64,000 nt of DNA from positions 114,029 through 178,028 of the forward strand of contig NZ_RBIM01000008.1 of NCBI RefSeq assembly GCF_003634045.1, read 5' to 3'. Each line of letters begins with the position of its first letter. The stretch's first letter is position 1. The notes below the pieces were generated by a model. It was given only the letters and a program-made list of their open reading frames with translations, searched no databases and had not been told where the DNA came from. The translations under genes and the position numbers were made by a program. Source of the DNA: Maricaulis maris (GTDB lineage: Bacteria; Pseudomonadota; Alphaproteobacteria; Caulobacterales; Maricaulaceae). Shown here in pieces: positions 9,388-18,292 of this stretch.

Positions 9388-10113
9388 ATGACACGTACGG
9401 CGTTGGTCACAGGCGGAACGCGCGGCATCGGTGCCGCCATCAGTACAGCCCTCAAATCGGCTGGCCATACAGTGGTCGCCAATTATGCCGGCAATGAGGA
9501 AAAGGCACGGGCCTTCGCCGATGAAACCGGCATCAAGGTCGTGAAGTTCGACGTCGGTGATTTTGACAGTTCCGTCGCCGGCTTGGCGGAAGTGGAAGCC
9601 CTCGCCGGCGCCCCGGTCGACATTCTGGTCAACAATGCGGGCATCACCCGTGACACCATGTTCCATAAAATGAGCAAGGCGCAGTGGGATGAGGTGATCA
9701 ATGTCGATCTCAGCTCCATGTTCAATGTCACGCGCCCGCTGATCGACGGGCTGCGCGAGCGCGGTTGGGGGCGGGTGATCAACATCTCCTCGATCAATGG
9801 CCAGAAGGGGCAGATGGGACAGGTCAATTATTCGGCGGCCAAGGCCGGCGTGATCGGTTTCACCAAGGCCCTGGCCCAGGAAACCGCTCGCAAGGGCATC
9901 ACCGTCAACTGCATCACACCGGGCTATATCAATACCGAGATGGTCGCTGCGGTGCCGGAAAAAGTACTGGAAAGCATCATCGCCGGCATTCCGGTCGGGC
10001 GGCTTGGTGAGGCGGGCGAGATCGGGGCGCTGTGTGTCTATCTGGCCAGCGAGGAGGCGGGTTTCGTGACCGGTTCGACGCTGACGATCAATGGTGGCCA
10101 GTATCTCGCCTGA
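9388..10113 (+). CDS. phaB: Acetoacetyl-CoA reductase (NADPH)
   Basis: A 241-residue short-chain dehydrogenase that reduces acetoacetyl-CoA to (R)-3-hydroxybutyryl-CoA for polyhydroxybutyrate. It has the TGGTRGIG nucleotide motif, NNAG at the expected distance, catalytic Ser in NISSINGQKGQMGQVNYSAA and the YxxxK pair in YSAAK. The NGQKGQ.GQ.NYSA stretch separates PhaB from FabG. Six G residues end seven bases before the ATG at 9388, so this start is preferred over the ATG two codons upstream. The phaR regulator is divergent. No phaA or phaC is in the window, so the rest of the pathway lies elsewhere. Confidence 0.93.
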   Translation: MTRTALVTGGTRGIGAAISTALKSAGHTVVANYAGNEEKARAFADETGIKVVKFDVGDFDSSVAGLAEVEALAGAPVDILVNNAGITRDTMFHKMSKAQWDEVINVDLSSMFNVTRPLIDGLRERGWGRVINISSINGQKGQMGQVNYSAAKAGVIGFTKALAQETARKGITVNCITPGYINTEMVAAVPEKVLESIIAGIPVGRLGEAGEIGALCVYLASEEAGFVTGSTLTINGGQYLA

Positions 10114-10155
10114 CATGAAATTCAGCTCTGCCCCAAATTTGCCGTCTTGGCGGTC

Positions 10156-10905
10156 ATGATGCGTGTCGGGATGACGCGTTGGATTTTGGCCATACTTGTC
10201 GCCGCACTCGCTGCGGGCGCTGCAACAGGGATGCAAAACCCCCTGCGCGACCGGCTGTTGCGCAATGAGCGGACGCAGCAAGTATCGGGCTGGTTCCAGC
10301 GCGCCGACACCGGCGAATTCTTCCTGTTCGACCGCTCCGGCGATGCTGCCCTGCTGCGTGAACGCGATGCGCCCGACAGTGAGGTTTTGGTCCTCTATCC
10401 GGACCGGGCACCGGGTGGCGGTACGGCCTTCATCACCGATACCGGCCGCGAGGTCATCCGGCTCACCGGCCTGGGTGGCGCGACCTATTTTCCCAGTGCC
10501 GCACCGGATGGTGTGATCGCGGATTTCGCCAGTCCGGCCGGTTCGCTGGCACCGGCGCCACGGTCTCCGGAAGAAGTCCGCGCCAGGGCCGAGCAGCTGG
10601 CGAGCCAGATGGCGACCTCACTCGACCGGTCGATCTCGGTTGAATATGCGCCGGCCCCGCGAGCCGGTCTGGGTGTGCAATACGATACGCTGCATATTAT
10701 CGGCCTGGCCTTTGACAGCGTGCGTGGCGAGCGTCGGCGTTTGCGCGGCGTCGAACATGTCCGTGTCGCGCTGGGTGACGCGCCCGCCGCCTATCGCCAG
10801 GAAGCGACGCTCGTCGTCGTGATCGCGCCTGGCCTCGGCTATGCCGGAAGGCCGTCCTCTGCATTCATTGGCCAGGTCCTGCTCAGCGATCCAAGCGCGA
10901 CCTGA
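10156..10905 (+). CDS. Exported protein of unknown function
   Basis: About 249 residues. The start could be the ATG at 10156, 10159 or 10171. The N-terminus has a signal-peptide-like hydrophobic stretch (WILAILVAALAAGAATG), then a region with RADTGEFFLFDRSGD and many short beta-like segments. It resembles uncharacterised Caulobacterales proteins (possibly DUF4908), but I cannot confirm that by eye. It ends one base before the stop of the convergent cupin gene. Probably periplasmic. Confidence 0.65.
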   Translation: MMRVGMTRWILAILVAALAAGAATGMQNPLRDRLLRNERTQQVSGWFQRADTGEFFLFDRSGDAALLRERDAPDSEVLVLYPDRAPGGGTAFITDTGREVIRLTGLGGATYFPSAAPDGVIADFASPAGSLAPAPRSPEEVRARAEQLASQMATSLDRSISVEYAPAPRAGLGVQYDTLHIIGLAFDSVRGERRRLRGVEHVRVALGDAPAAYRQEATLVVVIAPGLGYAGRPSSAFIGQVLLSDPSAT

Positions 10906-11343
10906 TCACGCCGCACCCGGTGACCAGCCCGGCGGGGCCAGCTCAAATCCCTCAAAACGAAAGCCCGGCGCAACCGTGCAGCCGACCAGCGTCCAGTCGC
11001 CGGTCGAACGCGCGCTTTGCCACACACCTTCCGGAACGACACCCTGCGGCCGTTCGCCATCGTCCAGCCTCGCGCCCAGGCGCAATGTCTCGACCTTGAT
11101 CCCGTCGGGGCTGAGGCCCAGTTCCAGGGCGGCACCGGCATGCCAGTGCCAGATCTCCACAGCGTCGACGCGATGCCAGTGCGAGCGTTCACCGGCGGCC
11201 AGCAGATAATAGATCGCCGTCGAGCGATCGCGGCCCCCGTCCGGGTCTGCGTCGCGCAGGGTCTCGGCATACCAGCCGCCCTCGGGATGCGGTTGCAGGC
11301 CGAGCGTCTCGATGATTCGGCGGGCGTCTTCAGGCAGGCTCAA
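10906..11343 (-). CDS. Cupin superfamily protein (DUF985 / Cupin_5)
   Basis: 145 residues, a single cupin barrel. LGLQPHPEGGWYAETLRD is the family's opening signature, and STAIYYLLAAGERSHWHR plus EIWHWHAG supply the His/Glu metal-like site. The family is widespread and biochemically poorly defined; sugar-related roles have been suggested for homologues. The start overlaps the gloB stop by four bases, so it should be translated with gloB. No paralogue is nearby. Confidence 0.88.
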   Translation of the reverse strand: MSLPEDARRIIETLGLQPHPEGGWYAETLRDADPDGGRDRSTAIYYLLAAGERSHWHRVDAVEIWHWHAGAALELGLSPDGIKVETLRLGARLDDGERPQGVVPEGVWQSARSTGDWTLVGCTVAPGFRFEGFELAPPGWSPGAA

Positions 11344-12110
11344 AACATATCCTTTCGGCGGCGGATTTCGGCGAAGACATCGACATCGTCCGCTGTAGCC
11401 ATGTCCAGGCGGGCGCGGATCGCCGGATCATCGGGGCGTAAAAAGGGATTGGCCGCTTTCTCGGCGCCGATCGTTGTCGGGACGGTCGGTTCGCCGCGCG
11501 CTCGCTCGCCCTCAACCATGGCGGCGTAGACCTGCAGGTCGCGATTGTCAGGGTCAATGCTCAGCGCAAAGCGGGCATTGGCTTCAGTGTATTCATGGGC
11601 GCAGTAAACGCGCGTCTCGTCAGGCAGGGCGGCGAGGCGGGACAGGGAATACCACATGTCGGCCGGTGTGCCTTCGAACAGTCGGCCACAACCGAGTGCA
11701 AACAGGGTGTCGCCGACAAAGGCGATCCCGTCCATTGGCAGATGATAACAGACATGCCCCATTGTGTGGCCTGGCGTGTAGATCACCTTCGCCTTGTGGC
11801 GACCCAGGCTGATGACATCGCCATTCTCAACCTCAACGGAAATTCCCGGGATGCGATGGGTGTCATAGCGCGGCCCGACGATTTTGGCCCCGGTCAGGGC
11901 CTGTATGGTCTCATTGCCGCCAGCATGGTCGAAATGGTGATGCGTGTTCCAGATCTGCGTGATCGTCCAGCCCGCCGCCTCAGCCTGGGCCAGGATGACA
12001 TCAGCGTCCGGCGTGTCGATCGTGGCGGTTTCACCGCTGTCCGGGTCATGGATCAGGAAGCCGTAGTTGTCGGAAAGACAGGGAAACTGCCGGATGAGGA
12101 GTTCGCTCAT
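11340..12110 (-). CDS. gloB: Hydroxyacylglutathione hydrolase (glyoxalase II)
   Basis: 256 residues, the usual length. The metallo-beta-lactamase fold is shown by THHHFDHAGG (the THxHxDH dinuclear metal site), TPGHTMGHVCYH, FVGDTLFALGCGRLFEGT and YCAHEYTEANARFA. The C-terminal HAGH domain ends in NPFLRPDDPAI. It hydrolyses S-lactoylglutathione to lactate and glutathione in methylglyoxal detoxification. The frame is open well upstream of 12110, but similarity begins at the ATG there (MSELLIRQFPCLSDNYGFL), which I take as the start. It is divergent from a methyltransferase and followed by the overlapping cupin gene. Confidence 0.95.
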   Translation of the reverse strand: MSELLIRQFPCLSDNYGFLIHDPDSGETATIDTPDADVILAQAEAAGWTITQIWNTHHHFDHAGGNETIQALTGAKIVGPRYDTHRIPGISVEVENGDVISLGRHKAKVIYTPGHTMGHVCYHLPMDGIAFVGDTLFALGCGRLFEGTPADMWYSLSRLAALPDETRVYCAHEYTEANARFALSIDPDNRDLQVYAAMVEGERARGEPTVPTTIGAEKAANPFLRPDDPAIRARLDMATADDVDVFAEIRRRKDMF

Positions 12111-12206
12111 TGTCCAAATGTCCGCTTGCGTTAGGCTGGTACCGCTGGGCCGTGGTCGGCCGGTCTGTGAGCCAGAGAACTTAGGCATCGCGCAGGAGTG
12201 TGGCCA

Positions 12207-12965
12207 GTGCGCCGTGACGTCCTTGAACTTGATCGTTTCTATCGCAGCCGCCAGGGCCGGACAGCGCATCGCATGATCGCGCGCCGGCTGGAGCCGATCT
12301 GGCCGGATGTCCGGGACATGGATGTGCTCGGCATCGGCTTTGCCAACCCCTATCTCGATATCTGGCAGGGACAGGCGCGGCGCTGCGTATCGCTGATGCC
12401 GGCGGCCCAAGGCGCCATTGTGCCGGGGCCAGACGGCGTGCCAACAGCGCTCGGCGATGAAACACACCTGCCCTTCCAGGAAGCCCTGTTCGACCGGGTG
12501 CTGCTGGTTCATGCGCTGGAGGAGACGGACTCGCTGCCCGCTTTGCTGCGCGAGGTCTGGCGGGTGATGGCGCCGGAAGGGCGGTTGATGATCGTCTCGC
12601 CGTCGCGCGCCGGCATCTGGGCCTGGCTCGACTCCACCCCGTTCGGGCATGGCCGCCCGTTTTCGCGCAGCCAGCTGACCCGATTGCTCGACGATGCCCT
12701 GCTCGTACCGACTGCTTGGTCGCGCGCCCTGTACGCCCCGCCCTGGGGTTGGAGCTCGCATCGCCGCATCGCCAATCTGTGGGAAGAGGTCGGCGAATAT
12801 GCCTGGCCGGCGCTGGGCGGCCTGATCATGGTCGAGGCCGTCAAGCACAATGCTGGCGTCCTGCCCGGCCTGCGTACTGCGCGTGTCAGCAGGCGGGTAC
12901 TTGAAGGGCAGAGCCAGCCCGCGTTATCTCCCCGGCGAGTGCCCACTCCGGCGCACCGGGACTGA
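12207..12965 (+). CDS. SAM-dependent methyltransferase, class I
   Basis: 252 residues. The SAM site is reduced (DVLGIGFANPYL), with the later motif FDRVLLVHALEETDSLPALLREVWRVMAPEGRLMIV typical of Methyltransf_11 proteins. AGGAG eight bases before the GTG at 12207 sets the start. It is divergent from gloB, and hisC follows after 9 bp. The substrate is unknown; the C-terminus past residue 215 is proline/arginine-rich and probably disordered. Confidence 0.82.
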   Translation: MRRDVLELDRFYRSRQGRTAHRMIARRLEPIWPDVRDMDVLGIGFANPYLDIWQGQARRCVSLMPAAQGAIVPGPDGVPTALGDETHLPFQEALFDRVLLVHALEETDSLPALLREVWRVMAPEGRLMIVSPSRAGIWAWLDSTPFGHGRPFSRSQLTRLLDDALLVPTAWSRALYAPPWGWSSHRRIANLWEEVGEYAWPALGGLIMVEAVKHNAGVLPGLRTARVSRRVLEGQSQPALSPRRVPTPAHRD

Positions 12966-12974
12966 GGAGTCATC

Positions 12975-14063
12975 ATGTCTATTGAACCACGCGCCGGCAT
13001 TCTGGACATCCGCCCCTACAAGCCGGGGTCTTCGGAAGCGCCCGGCATCGCCAATCCGGTCAAACTGTCCTCGAACGAGAACGCGCTCGGATGTTCGGCC
13101 AAGGCGGCCGAGGCGATGACGGCGATGGCGTCGAAACTCCATCTCTATCCCGATGGCGGCGCCACCAAGCTGCGTCAGGCCATCGCGGACGCCGAAGGGT
13201 TGGAAGCAGAAAATATTGTCTGCGGCACCGGGTCTGATGAACTCCTGCAGCTGCTCGGTAGGGCCTATCTCAATCCAGGCGACAAGGTCGTCCAGTCGCA
13301 ATACGGTTTCCTCGTTTACCGGCTGGTGGCGATGCAGTGCGGGGCGCAGCTGGTCTCGGCACCCGAGCGGGATTATCGCAGCGATGTCGATGCCATTCTG
13401 GAAGCGGCTGGTGACGACACCAAGATCGTCTTCCTGGCCAATCCCAACAATCCGACGGGCACTTACATTCCTGACGCGGAAGTCCGGCGCCTGCGTGACG
13501 GTCTGCCGTCGTCGACGCTGTTGGTGCTGGACGCCGCCTATGCCGAGTTCGTGCGTCTTCCTGATTATGAGGCCGGTATTGAACTGGCGCGTGAGCGTGA
13601 TGATGTCATCGTCACCCGTACCTTTTCGAAGATCCACGGACTGGCCGCGCTGCGTCTGGGCTGGGCCTATGGCAACAAGGCGATCATCGACGTGCTGCAC
13701 CGGGTTCGCGGCCCGTTCAATGTCAATATGGCGGCGATCGAGGCCGGCACGGCGGCGATCGGCGACCACGAGTTCCAGACCCGATCGGCGGATCATAATG
13801 ACGAGTGGGTGGCCTATTTGCGCCAGCAGATCGGTGGCCTCGGCCTCGAAGTGACACCGAGTGTGTGCAATTTCGTGCTGATCCATTTCCCGGAAACGCC
13901 GGGTCGGACTGCGGCGGAAGCAGATGCTTATCTGACCTCCAAAGGCCTGATCATCCGCGGTGTGGAGCCTTACGGCCTGCCCAACGCCCTGCGTGCGACG
14001 GTCGGGACCGAGGCCGAGAACCGCCGTCTGGTCGAGGCCCTGACGGACTTCATGAAAGCCTAA
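12975..14063 (+). CDS. hisC: Histidinol-phosphate aminotransferase
   Basis: A 362-residue fold-type I PLP enzyme. LSSNENALG is the substrate-contact motif, NPNNPTG the cofactor-site motif, and TFSKIHGLAALRLGWAYG carries the Schiff-base Lys. It converts histidinol phosphate and 2-oxoglutarate to imidazole-acetol phosphate and glutamate in reverse in assays, forward in histidine synthesis; some alphaproteobacterial members also transaminate phenylalanine or tyrosine. GAGGAG precedes the ATG. Its stop overlaps the convergent DUF2125 gene by four bases. The N-terminal IRPYKPG and the Arg-rich C-terminus are intact. Confidence 0.93.
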   Translation: MSIEPRAGILDIRPYKPGSSEAPGIANPVKLSSNENALGCSAKAAEAMTAMASKLHLYPDGGATKLRQAIADAEGLEAENIVCGTGSDELLQLLGRAYLNPGDKVVQSQYGFLVYRLVAMQCGAQLVSAPERDYRSDVDAILEAAGDDTKIVFLANPNNPTGTYIPDAEVRRLRDGLPSSTLLVLDAAYAEFVRLPDYEAGIELARERDDVIVTRTFSKIHGLAALRLGWAYGNKAIIDVLHRVRGPFNVNMAAIEAGTAAIGDHEFQTRSADHNDEWVAYLRQQIGGLGLEVTPSVCNFVLIHFPETPGRTAAEADAYLTSKGLIIRGVEPYGLPNALRATVGTEAENRRLVEALTDFMKA

Positions 14064-15070
14064 TTGCCAAGGCCGCCCAAGCGGGCCGGTCCGAGATAGA
14101 CGCCGCCATCGCGGATCCGGAAGGGCAGGGAGACCCCCTCCGGGCCGCGCGGTGCCATCATGGCGGCCACTCGCAGTGCTTCGCGGTTCTGTTCCGGAAT
14201 CAGCCGCGCCTCCACCAGCGCTTCGGCGAGTGTGTCGGGATCGGTCACGCGCAGGGACAATCGGCCGTCGGGCCGGGCCATGCGGTCGAGGGTGAACTCG
14301 CCGACTGCCGTCAAATCTGCCGGACCCCATTGCAGCGCCGCATCGGTGATGTCGAGTTGGCCACCGGCCTGGCTCCAGGCCACCGCGTCGGCATTGCGGG
14401 CGAGTGACGCCCATTCGGTGACCGAAAATTCCATCCGCGCCATGCCGAGTGTTTCACCGAAGGCGCGCTCGACATCGCGGCTGAGCACGCCGGGCGCGGC
14501 CACCACATTCTCCGCCATCGCCCGGACATGCAGCGTGTTGTCGGCCTCGACAATGCCATTGAGATAGAGCGCGCCGATCGCCTGCACGTCCGGGGCATCG
14601 CCGGCGCGGGTCAGGATCGTGAAGTCGATCAACTCGGCGCCGACCCGCTCGGTCTCGCCAGCCTCGTTATAGACCAGGCTGATCCGGGCATCACTGGCAC
14701 CCAGTTCGAGCTCGCTGCCCGGACCGTTGAGATTATTGAGATAGGCCGGGCCGCCGAAACGGACGATCCAGTGCGACAGGTCATGGGGGACGGCATGGGC
14801 CTGCAGGCTCGCCAGCTCGGCATGCCAGCCACCATCACTCGCCGGTGCGGTGATGCGCGGTGCACGGAAAGTCACCTGGAAGCGGTAGGGATAGCCCGAA
14901 ACCGTCAACGCTTCGCGTTCGATCTCATAGCCGGCGGCTTCCTGCTCGGTGACCCAGCGCTCGACGGCGGCGCGGATCTGGGTGCTGGCATAGACCCAAT
15001 AGGCCGAATACAGCAGGAAAACGAAGATGATCGCGCCGAACGGCAGGATGAAACGCAGGCGTCCGGTCAT
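14060..15070 (-). CDS. DUF2125 family membrane-anchored periplasmic protein
   Basis: 336 residues. A single N-terminal anchor (about residues 7-27) is followed by a long beta-rich domain. ERWVTEQEAAGYEIEREALTVSGYPYRFQV is characteristic of DUF2125, a domain found in alphaproteobacteria. Its form resembles AsmA-like beta-strand proteins, so lipid transport is conceivable but unproven. It follows plsC with a 2-bp gap, in the operon YdcF-PlsC-DUF2125, which suggests envelope lipid biology. Confidence 0.85.
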   Translation of the reverse strand: MTGRLRFILPFGAIIFVFLLYSAYWVYASTQIRAAVERWVTEQEAAGYEIEREALTVSGYPYRFQVTFRAPRITAPASDGGWHAELASLQAHAVPHDLSHWIVRFGGPAYLNNLNGPGSELELGASDARISLVYNEAGETERVGAELIDFTILTRAGDAPDVQAIGALYLNGIVEADNTLHVRAMAENVVAAPGVLSRDVERAFGETLGMARMEFSVTEWASLARNADAVAWSQAGGQLDITDAALQWGPADLTAVGEFTLDRMARPDGRLSLRVTDPDTLAEALVEARLIPEQNREALRVAAMMAPRGPEGVSLPFRIRDGGVYLGPARLGGLGN

Positions 15071-15072
15071 GA

Positions 15073-15807
15073 TCAAATCTCTTTTGTTGCGAGTTCCGGG
15101 TCCGCAGCGAGGAGCGCGTCGGTGGCCTGGTTGATACGGGTGTGCAACTCGTTCATGAAACTCGCCTTGTCCAGTCCCGGCGCGATCGGTTCCAGGAACT
15201 CGACCACGATGAGACCGGGCTTGCGCAGGCCGCAATAGGTTTCCAGATGAACGCCGGAATTGAGTGCGACCGGGATGCAGGGCTTGTTCATTGACTTGTA
15301 GAGGCCGGCAATGCCCGGCTTGAACTCGGGCGCCTCGCCCGGGCGCACTCGGGTGCCTTCGGGAAAGATCAGGACCTGGCGATTCTCCGAGCCGCGCTTT
15401 GCGGCGTCACGAAGCATGCCTTTAAGGGCCTTGCCACCGCCATCCCGGTCGATCGAGATATTGCCGAGCTTGACCGCGAACCAGCCGAAGAAGGGCATGT
15501 AGACCAGTGATTTTTTCAGGATGATCGCCGGGTCGGGCAGGATTTCCCAGAAGGCCAGCGTCTCCCACATGCTCATATGCTTGGAGGCGACCAAGGCGCC
15601 GCCATCGGTCAGGTGTTGCCGGCCACGTACCTCGAACCGGACGCCCAGGATCCAGCGCATCCCGAACCAGACCACTTTGAGATAGGCGCGCAGGATTTTT
15701 CGCGCCCAATGGCGCGGTCCGAGCAGGAGCGGGGTCCCGATCAGTCCGAACACTGCCATCAGGCCATACATCCAGATGTAGAAAACCAGGGATCTCAACA
15801 AGCGCAT
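15073..15807 (-). CDS. plsC: 1-acyl-sn-glycerol-3-phosphate acyltransferase
   Basis: A 244-residue membrane-bound acyltransferase. KHMSMWETLAF is the catalytic box, here HX4E rather than HX4D, which is common in this branch; FPEGTR is motif III, and PCIPVALNSG the last block. An N-terminal hydrophobic hairpin spans residues 5-50. It makes phosphatidic acid from lysophosphatidic acid. The ATG overlaps the stop of the preceding YdcF-like gene (TGATG), so the two are coupled. Confidence 0.92.
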   Translation of the reverse strand: MRLLRSLVFYIWMYGLMAVFGLIGTPLLLGPRHWARKILRAYLKVVWFGMRWILGVRFEVRGRQHLTDGGALVASKHMSMWETLAFWEILPDPAIILKKSLVYMPFFGWFAVKLGNISIDRDGGGKALKGMLRDAAKRGSENRQVLIFPEGTRVRPGEAPEFKPGIAGLYKSMNKPCIPVALNSGVHLETYCGLRKPGLIVVEFLEPIAPGLDKASFMNELHTRINQATDALLAADPELATKEI

Positions 15808-16394
15808 CAGGCGTCTTCCACAGTCGGGGTCAGCGAATGGCGCAGCTGCACCGTCGTGTATTTGGCATATTCCTGGAGCCAGAGGCGCAGCCCGCGAACG
15901 TCTTGCCACGGTGCTGGCGTGCGGACCGGGTAGGGGATGAGGTCGACGCCGGGCATATTGCTGCGGAACTCCAGAAGGCTGCGCGGCAGATGATAGTCTG
16001 ACGTCACGATGATCAAGCGATCATAACCGTTGGCCCGCACATAGGCGGCCGCTTCGCGGGCATTGCCGACCGTGTCGGTCGCCTCGCGGCCCAGCGTCAC
16101 GCAGCACGCGAATGCCGTGTCATCAAGGCCGGTATGGCGGCGGATATCGGCGGTGGTCGCAGATGGATTGACGCCGGAGATCATCAACTGTCCGGCGCGC
16201 CCGTCCTGCAATAACTGACCGCCAGCCGCCAAGCGGCCGGCGTCTCCCGTCAGGACGATGATGGCATCGACCGAAACATTATCGTCCGGAGCCTCATAGC
16301 CGGCCACCTTGCCGGCATAGTCGGCAAAGCCGATCGCGCTGACCAGCACGATCACAAAGCACAGGCCGCGCAGCCAGAACCAGCTCCGCTTCAT
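15807..16394 (-). CDS. YdcF / SanA-like DUF218 protein
   Basis: 195 residues with one N-terminal membrane segment. VDAIIVLTGDAGRLAAGGQLLQDGRAGQLMISG and YDRLIIVTSDYHLPRSLLEF are the two halves of the DUF218 fold, known from ElyC, SanA and YdcF, which act in envelope integrity. GGGAGGA four bases before the ATG at 16394 fixes the start. It is first in the operon with plsC and DUF2125, and ftsX ends about 100 bp upstream on the same strand. Confidence 0.88.
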   Translation of the reverse strand: MKRSWFWLRGLCFVIVLVSAIGFADYAGKVAGYEAPDDNVSVDAIIVLTGDAGRLAAGGQLLQDGRAGQLMISGVNPSATTADIRRHTGLDDTAFACCVTLGREATDTVGNAREAAAYVRANGYDRLIIVTSDYHLPRSLLEFRSNMPGVDLIPYPVRTPAPWQDVRGLRLWLQEYAKYTTVQLRHSLTPTVEDA

Positions 16395-16490
16395 ACTGTC
16401 CTCCCGGAATTCCGGTCCGGCGCCAGGCCGGATGTGTGAACCCTCACCAAGGTCGAGCCTCATGTCTGAAACGGGCAGATTTATGGTCGT

Positions 16491-17396
16491 TCACCAGCGC
16501 CCCCGCAAATCGGACGCCACGGCCAGTCGTGCCGACACTGCAGCGGTCAGGCCGGCCAGGATTGGAGCGGCGGCAAGCAGGACAAATTCGAACGGATCAG
16601 ACGCCCATTGCGGCAGGAAAAACGCCATGTCGGCCGGGGCATCCCCGAGGCTGACGAGCAGGGAGACGAGGCCGGCGAAGACCGCGCCCGCGACCCCGGC
16701 CTTGAGTCCCAGCATGAAAAAGCGGCGTTGGAAAAGGCCGGCAATAAACCGGTCCTCGGCGCCACACAGGTGCAGGGCATCAATGACGTCGAGCCGTGCG
16801 GCAAGGCTGGCACGGGCCGCGAATGCGATTACCGCGGCGGCGGCACCGGCCAGCAGTGCCAGCAATCCCAGCCCGAGCGCCTGGGCTGATCCTGCGGCGC
16901 GGCGGACGGCATCGGACCAGCGGCCATGATCGTCAATCCGTGCCATCATGCCTTCCGCATCGAGCTGCGCCTGCAGGGCGGCGGTGTCGATTTGCACGCC
17001 GGAGCGGGTTCGCACATCGACCAGCAGGGGCAGGGGCAGGTCGTCGGGCAGATTGCCTTCGCCAAGCCAGGGGGTGAGCAGGGCCAGCGCGTGATCGCGG
17101 CCGCGCGATGTCGCGCGCTCGACGCCGGGCAAGGCCGCGGCCAGTTCGGCAGCCCGTCCGGCATCGGCTTCGGCGTCGCGGCCTTCGACGGGACGGATCT
17201 GGATGGTCAGCGAGGTCTCGAGATCTGTCGTCCAGCGCTGCGCCTGGAGCCAGGCACCACGCGCCCCCAGGGCGGCGATACAGGCCAGGAAGACGAGGAT
17301 AGCGGCGACCACGAAGAGCGGCCGGTCGCGACCGGCATCCGGGGGCAGCAGGCGACCATTGCCGCCGGCTGGTGGTTTGGGGATGGCGCTACTCAT
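16491..17396 (-). CDS. ftsX: Cell-division ABC transporter permease FtsX
   Basis: 301 residues: a cytoplasmic N-tail rich in Pro/Gly, one membrane segment (about 42-64), a periplasmic domain, then three membrane segments (about 166-190, 220-245, 265-290). This is the FtsX layout, in which the periplasmic loop activates cell-wall hydrolases during division. The ATG at 17396 overlaps the ftsE stop by eight bases, confirming the pair. ATGs further upstream in frame would extend it into ftsE and are less likely. Confidence 0.9.
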   Translation of the reverse strand: MSSAIPKPPAGGNGRLLPPDAGRDRPLFVVAAILVFLACIAALGARGAWLQAQRWTTDLETSLTIQIRPVEGRDAEADAGRAAELAAALPGVERATSRGRDHALALLTPWLGEGNLPDDLPLPLLVDVRTRSGVQIDTAALQAQLDAEGMMARIDDHGRWSDAVRRAAGSAQALGLGLLALLAGAAAAVIAFAARASLAARLDVIDALHLCGAEDRFIAGLFQRRFFMLGLKAGVAGAVFAGLVSLLVSLGDAPADMAFFLPQWASDPFEFVLLAAAPILAGLTAAVSARLAVASDLRGRW

Positions 17397-18210
17397 CGAC
17401 GTCCCCGTCGTCCGCGATGTCTGTCTCGTGTGGCTCGACACTGCTGCGCGGGGCTGCAGCGGCCGGCGCCGCGGCGATGCGATCAGCTTCGGCTTCCGCC
17501 TCGGCGGCCTCCTGCATGCGCAAGCGTTCGCTGCGCGGCGGGCGGATGTGCAGATGGCCGTTCGACAGCGTCATCACCGGTGCATCGAGCATGCGCACCA
17601 GCTGCAGGTCGTGGGTGGCGATGATGATGGTGGTGCCCAGCTTGTTGAGCTCTGCAAACAGGCGCAGCAGGCGCATGCCCATTTCCGGATCGACATTGCC
17701 GGTCGGTTCGTCGGCGATCAGGACTTCGGGCTGGCCAACGACGGCGCGGGCAATGGCGACGCGTTGCTGTTCGCCGCCGGACAGGGTGGCCGGCAGGGCA
17801 TTCATCTTGTCACCCAGGCCGACCCAGGTCAGCAATTCGGCCACGTCCTCGGCATAGTCCTGACGTTTGCGACCTGCGACCCGTAGCGGCAGGGCGACAT
17901 TGTCGAACACATTCATGTGGCCGAGCAGGCGAAATTCCTGGAACACCACCCCGACCCGCCGTCGCAGGTCCGGAAGCTCATTGCGCGGCAAAGTCGCGGC
18001 ATCACGGCCGAAATAGCTGATCAGCCCGCGCGAGGGCTTGGCGGCGAGGTATATCAGCCGCAAGAGCGAGGTTTTGCCGGCTCCGGACGGTCCGGTGAGG
18101 AATTGGAAAGAACCGCGTGGTAAATCAAAAGACAAATCGCGCAGAATCTCCGGTCCCCGGCCATATCGCATGCCGACATTGTCGAAGCGGATCACCGGCT
18201 CCGGGTCCAT
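17389..18210 (-). CDS. ftsE: Cell-division ATP-binding protein FtsE
   Basis: A 273-residue ABC ATPase. Walker A is GPSGAGKTSLLRL, the Q-loop FQEFRLL, the signature LSGGEQQRVAIARA, Walker B VLIADEPTGN, and the switch His THD. It is longer than the usual 220-230 residues: after about residue 225 there is an Ala/Glu-rich, then acidic tail ending DDGDVDE, whose function is unknown. It works with FtsX to couple cytoplasmic ATPase activity to cell-wall hydrolysis at the septum. It is divergent from the DUF3426 gene. Confidence 0.94.
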   Translation of the reverse strand: MDPEPVIRFDNVGMRYGRGPEILRDLSFDLPRGSFQFLTGPSGAGKTSLLRLIYLAAKPSRGLISYFGRDAATLPRNELPDLRRRVGVVFQEFRLLGHMNVFDNVALPLRVAGRKRQDYAEDVAELLTWVGLGDKMNALPATLSGGEQQRVAIARAVVGQPEVLIADEPTGNVDPEMGMRLLRLFAELNKLGTTIIIATHDLQLVRMLDAPVMTLSNGHLHIRPPRSERLRMQEAAEAEAEADRIAAAPAAAAPRSSVEPHETDIADDGDVDE

Positions 18211-18292
18211 GTGCGGCGACTGGGATGAACTCGGGCTGATGGAAATCCTCCATACGTTCGGGAGAGCCGAAGAAGATGTGTAGACGACTCAT

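Noticed and set aside
9310..10281. 323-codon minus-strand frame opposite phaB
   Set aside because: phaB has unmistakable SDR motifs; the antisense frame has no similarity.
12111..12848. N-terminal extension of gloB upstream of 12110
   Set aside because: Similarity to glyoxalase II starts at MSELLIRQ; the extension is antisense to the methyltransferase gene.
12924..14414. 496-codon minus-strand frame opposite hisC
   Set aside because: It spans hisC and part of the DUF2125 region antisense, a GC-rich shadow.
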